Assembly (NCBI GenBank): GCA_905176665.1
Contig: CAJINA010000114.1
Span: forward strand, 1 to 54,561
Length of the DNA: 54,561 nt
Source of the DNA: Olavius algarvensis Delta 4 endosymbiont
GTDB taxonomy: Bacteria; Desulfobacterota; Desulfobacteria; Desulfobacterales; CAJINA01
Direction of reading: 5' to 3'
In this document: piece by piece, positions 52,132 to 54,561 of the stretch
Position numbering within the stretch: position 1 is the first letter of the stretch
Layout: every line of letters starts with the position of its first letter
The notes under the pieces: model-generated
The model's input: the letters and a program-made list of their open reading frames with translations, nothing else
The model's database searches: none
What the model was told of the DNA's origin: nothing
Program-made: the position numbers and the translations under genes

Positions 52132-53175
52132 TCACGATGAGAGTGGTTGAAGCGCCTGCCGTGAACCTTCCGCCCAACGGGAATCTGCCCAGGCCTGTAC
52201 AGACTTTTCGAAATAGGCCTGGGCTTTTTCCAGCGCCTCCTTTTCTAAATACAGACGGCCGATTTTGTAATATACTTGGGCCAGTACATCTTTGCTGTCA
52301 TTTTCCCCCAGATGCGAAGGAATACCGTAATCTGCCTCAGGGTCAGCTGCAATTGACTCGATGTACAGGTAATCTTCCAGGGCGTAATGGCGACGGCCCA
52401 AAAAGCCGGGCAGGTTCAGACTGTTGTTGGCCCGCAGGATGCGGATAAGGATGTTTTTCGGGGCCTTGGTCACGCAACCATCGATAATTTTGGTGCCCTT
52501 GCGAACCATCTTCATTTTCGTAAAAGGATTCTTTGAATCCCGGGCTACCATGGTATAGCAGCTGCCGAGAAAAGCATAGGCTTCCAGGTCAGCCGGATCG
52601 AGTTCCATCACTTTTTCGAGGGTTATGATGGCCTCGTTCAGCATTCCGTCGATGCGCAAAACCGCCTGGTGGTGATATACCAGGCCCAGGCGCTTGAGAG
52701 CATCCAAGTCATTGGGGTTGGCTGCCAGACACGCTTCATGACGTCGAATGTAGATTTCCCGGGGGCTTTCTCCAGGTGGATAGTTCATATCTCCGGGCAG
52801 GTCATTACTGCCCAGGGGCGGGATAAATCCTGAGCCGCTTAATCCGCCTGCGGAAACGCTGCCTGATCCGGGACTGCCCCCGGAACCTGCCCCGGCCGCA
52901 CCGGCGCTACCACTACCGGAACCGCTGCTGCTGCCGCTTCCACTGCCTGATCCGCCGCCGGAGCTCGCACTGCCTGATCCACCGCCGGAGCTCGCACTGC
53001 CTGATCCACCGCCGGAGCTGCCACCGCCAGTGCCACCGCCGGCGCTACCCCCACTGCCGCCACCAGCGCCCCCGCAGCCCCCCCAGGCCAGAGCGGTCCA
53101 TTGATAATTTTCGAAGGTTTCCATGCAAAAACAGATTGAAATCAGTACAGCGACCAAGATGAACGATTTTTTCAA
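52132..53175 (-). CDS. Exported Gly/Ser-rich TPR protein
   Basis: About 347 residues from the TTG at 53175, preceded by GGGAGG with five bases between. The frame is open much farther upstream, but only as an antisense shadow of the radical SAM gene. A signal sequence (KKSFILVAVLISICF) leads to ALAWGGCGG, which may be a signal-peptidase site or a lipobox-like Cys. A low-complexity Gly/Ser/Ala region (about 30-115) contains tandem 9-residue units (GGGSGSASS). The C-terminal 220 residues form TPR repeats (DLDALKRLGLVYHHQA, DLEAYAFLGSCYTMVA, AQVYYKIGRLYLEKEALEKA). It is probably a periplasmic or surface scaffold; the function is unknown. Confidence 0.75.
   Translation of the reverse strand: MKKSFILVAVLISICFCMETFENYQWTALAWGGCGGAGGGSGGSAGGGTGGGSSGGGSGSASSGGGSGSASSGGGSGSGSGSSSGSGSGSAGAAGAGSGGSPGSGSVSAGGLSGSGFIPPLGSNDLPGDMNYPPGESPREIYIRRHEACLAANPNDLDALKRLGLVYHHQAVLRIDGMLNEAIITLEKVMELDPADLEAYAFLGSCYTMVARDSKNPFTKMKMVRKGTKIIDGCVTKAPKNILIRILRANNSLNLPGFLGRRHYALEDYLYIESIAADPEADYGIPSHLGENDSKDVLAQVYYKIGRLYLEKEALEKAQAYFEKSVQAWADSRWAEGSRQALQPLSS
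52949..53029 (-). repeat. Three tandem 27-base repeats coding the Gly/Ser region
   Basis: Units at 52949-52975, 52976-53002 and 53003-53029. The first two differ at one base; the third diverges in its second half. The unit codes nine residues, so copy-number change would keep the frame. Confidence 0.8.
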
Positions 53176-53199
53176 GCCGGACCTCCCGCTATTGATGGA

Positions 53200-53228
53200 T
53201 TGACAAAAAAGTCCTTTGAAAATAGATG
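53200..53228 (+). promoter_or_regulatory. Sigma-70-type promoter of the radical SAM methyltransferase gene
   Basis: A perfect TTGACA (53200-53205), a 17-base spacer and TAGATG (53223-53228). It lies between the divergent TPR and methyltransferase genes. It argues that the in-frame TTG at 53200 is not a start codon, because it is part of the -35 box. Confidence 0.6.
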
Positions 53229-53250
53229 CAAAGGTGAAAAATATCAACAG

Positions 53251-54300
53251 ATGAATGGGCTGATCCAAATGAACCTTTTTGAATTGACCTGCCAGGAACT
53301 GGCCGTTGAACTCAGGCGCCGTTACGGGAAGGGCAGCTACCACGCGGCGGCCATTTTCCGGCACCTGTATCATGAGCTGGACGCGGATGTTTCCCGGGCA
53401 CCTTCCGTGGCCGCCGCACCCCATCTGGCCGCCCGGCTGGCTCGGGATCTGCACATCGCTTGCGGTCGGGTTGTCCTGGAGAAAGAGCAGGCTGGCGTCG
53501 TGAAATTCGTCACCCGTTTGGAAGACGGCGCCCAGATAGAGTCCGTGGTGTTGCCCATGGTGCATCACCGGACCGTCTGTGTGTCCAGCCAGGTGGGGTG
53601 CCGAATGGGCTGCCGGTTTTGCGAAACTGGGAAAAATGGACTGGCGCGTAATCTGGAGGTGGCGGAGATAGTGGGGCAGGTTTATGCCGCCCGTAAGCGT
53701 TTCGGGCCGGAACTGCGCAATGTCGTGTTCATGGGTATGGGCGAACCTTTTGATAACTACGACAACGTCCTCAAGGCGATCGATGTCATCAATGATCAAC
53801 GGGGTCTTGATATCGCCCTGCGGCGGATAACCGTTTCCACCGCCGGCCTGGCAGAGGGGATACGAAAATTCGCCGCCGCCGGCCCGCCGCTGATTAAGTT
53901 GGCCATTTCCCTGAATGCTTCCAATGACCGCCTGCGGTCTGAACTGATGCCGATCAACCGGTCATTACCCCTGGATAAACTGAAGACCCTGCTCAGGTCC
54001 TATCCGTTGAAGAAGAAGTACTATTTTCTGTTTGCCTATGTGCAGATTCCCGGCGTTAACGACCAGCCGGAACACGCTGTTCAGTTGGCCCATTACCTTG
54101 AACAACTGCCGTCAAAAGTGAACCTCATTCCCTTTAATCCGGGTCCAAATTCGCCCTACCGCGCGCCTTCTGAAAAAGAAAGCGAACGGTTTCGGGATCT
54201 GCTGATTAGGCGCAGGGTCAATATCCAGCAGCGCTCTACCCGGGGTCGGGAACTTATGGCCGCTTGTGGGCAGCTTGGTTCAACGGCCTATTCTCAGTAA
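53251..54300 (+). CDS. RlmN/Cfr-like radical SAM RNA methyltransferase
   Basis: About 349 residues from the ATG at 53251; another ATG is at 53269. The radical SAM cluster motif is CRMGCRFC, followed by ETGKNG, where classical RlmN has a different sequence. FMGMGEPFDNYDNVLKA and RRITVSTAGL are family marks. The C-terminal RSTRGRELMAACGQLG carries the second catalytic Cys. These enzymes methylate C2 (RlmN) or C8 (Cfr) of A2503 in 23S rRNA, and RlmN also tRNA. The CETG subtype may be a paralogue with another target, so I give no symbol. The N-terminal RNA-binding part is present but short. Confidence 0.87.
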   Translation: MNGLIQMNLFELTCQELAVELRRRYGKGSYHAAAIFRHLYHELDADVSRAPSVAAAPHLAARLARDLHIACGRVVLEKEQAGVVKFVTRLEDGAQIESVVLPMVHHRTVCVSSQVGCRMGCRFCETGKNGLARNLEVAEIVGQVYAARKRFGPELRNVVFMGMGEPFDNYDNVLKAIDVINDQRGLDIALRRITVSTAGLAEGIRKFAAAGPPLIKLAISLNASNDRLRSELMPINRSLPLDKLKTLLRSYPLKKKYYFLFAYVQIPGVNDQPEHAVQLAHYLEQLPSKVNLIPFNPGPNSPYRAPSEKESERFRDLLIRRRVNIQQRSTRGRELMAACGQLGSTAYSQ

Positions 54301-54561
54301 GCAATAAGACGCGATCACCTTGGATTAATAAATGAATTTGCATGCGTTGACATGCTATTTGTAAGAAATAATATCCTAGATTGATAGTTACAGGTTCTGG
54401 CAAGATACCCCAAAATACCTAAATCATTCCGCAGCCGAGCCTTCCGAGTTCCAACCAAGGACTGTTGGCAAGCAACTATGCTGCAATTGAGAATTTAGGC
54501 TTTTTATATCTGATGGTATATTCAAGCGAGCATTGAATAACCAACACATATAGGAGGCCAC
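54301..54561. other. 3' end of the window: leader of a gene that starts just outside
   Basis: No gene lies in these 261 bases. An AGGAGG at 54552-54557 near the right edge is a strong ribosome site, so a plus-strand start codon is expected within a few bases beyond the window. Confidence 0.55.
54347..54374 (+). promoter_or_regulatory. Candidate sigma-70 promoter for the next gene
   Basis: TTGACA (54347-54352), a 16-base spacer and TAATAT (54369-54374). It would give a leader of about 180 bases before the predicted start outside the window. Confidence 0.5.

Noticed and set aside
53176..53799. Minus-strand extension of the TPR gene frame to 53799
   Set aside because: It lies antisense to the radical SAM gene, has no protein-like content, and a TTG with GGGAGG at 53175 gives a proper signal-peptide start.

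Overview
The window is a chromosomal segment of a Gram-negative, mid-to-high GC bacterium. The lipoproteins, the MCE/Mla-type lipid transporter, Lgt, many iron-sulfur proteins, a DUF362-ferredoxin fusion and the SAM/SAH cycle gene order all suggest a Desulfobacterota (sulfate-reducer-like, perhaps Desulfobacterales) chromosome. The taxonomy is an inference; there is no rRNA or tRNA here to test it. I saw no phage, insertion sequence, CRISPR array or tRNA.

Layout. 0.2-4.7 kb: a metallo-beta-lactamase-fold hydrolase, an NAD-salvage pair (nicotinamidase-like plus nicotinate phosphoribosyltransferase), a small lipoprotein, a SET-domain protein and a flavodoxin-like protein. 5-6.4 kb: a dynamin-like GTPase. 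6.5-12.6 kb: a complete branched-chain amino acid ABC transporter (livK-H-M-G-F, minus strand) beside an XRE-cupin regulator. 12.9-16.6 kb: nadK, then a convergent MCE lipid-transport cluster whose ATPase subunit has lost its nucleotide-binding motifs. 16.9-21.2 kb: an envelope cluster of one large lipoprotein (GNA1162-like domain, fibronectin III, beta-helix) and two paralogous LPP20/FlgT-like exported proteins. 21.4-25 kb: ahcY, metK, panC. 25.4-28.1 kb: a NhaD-type antiporter and an XRE regulator. 28.2-34.1 kb: a full dipeptide/oligopeptide ABC transporter with a readable promoter and three phased GTTTAA boxes upstream. 34.2-39.5 kb: a lone receiver protein, a frameshifted TauE/SafE exporter and a hybrid sensor kinase interrupted by one in-frame TAA. 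39.6-47.8 kb: a long minus-strand run (ferredoxin protein, lgt, MOT1-like transporter, thiM-thiE-thiD, HAD protein, YheT hydrolase, LEA14-like lipoprotein, YcgN-like protein). 48-54.3 kb: a zinc-ribbon PilZ protein, an RlmL-like methyltransferase, a DUF362-ferredoxin, ssb, a Gly/Ser-rich TPR protein and an RlmN/Cfr-like radical SAM enzyme.

The intergenic DNA is not plain. At least five copies of one dispersed element (about 125-190 bp) lie at about 1-190, 10358-10503, 14990-15130, 21182-21305 and 51413-51580. They share core words, a small AATACT/AGTATT palindrome in three copies, and self-complementary ends whose sequence differs between copies while pairing is kept. Two other spacers hold hairpins built from short degenerate repeats (13741-13837 and 31950-32044). 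Strong terminators follow livK, nadK, ahcY and ssb.

The strongest leads are the structured dispersed repeat, the MCE transporter with a pseudo-ATPase, the lipoprotein/LPP20 envelope cluster, and two genes broken by a single base (T8 tract in the TauE-like exporter; probable GAA to TAA in the hybrid kinase).
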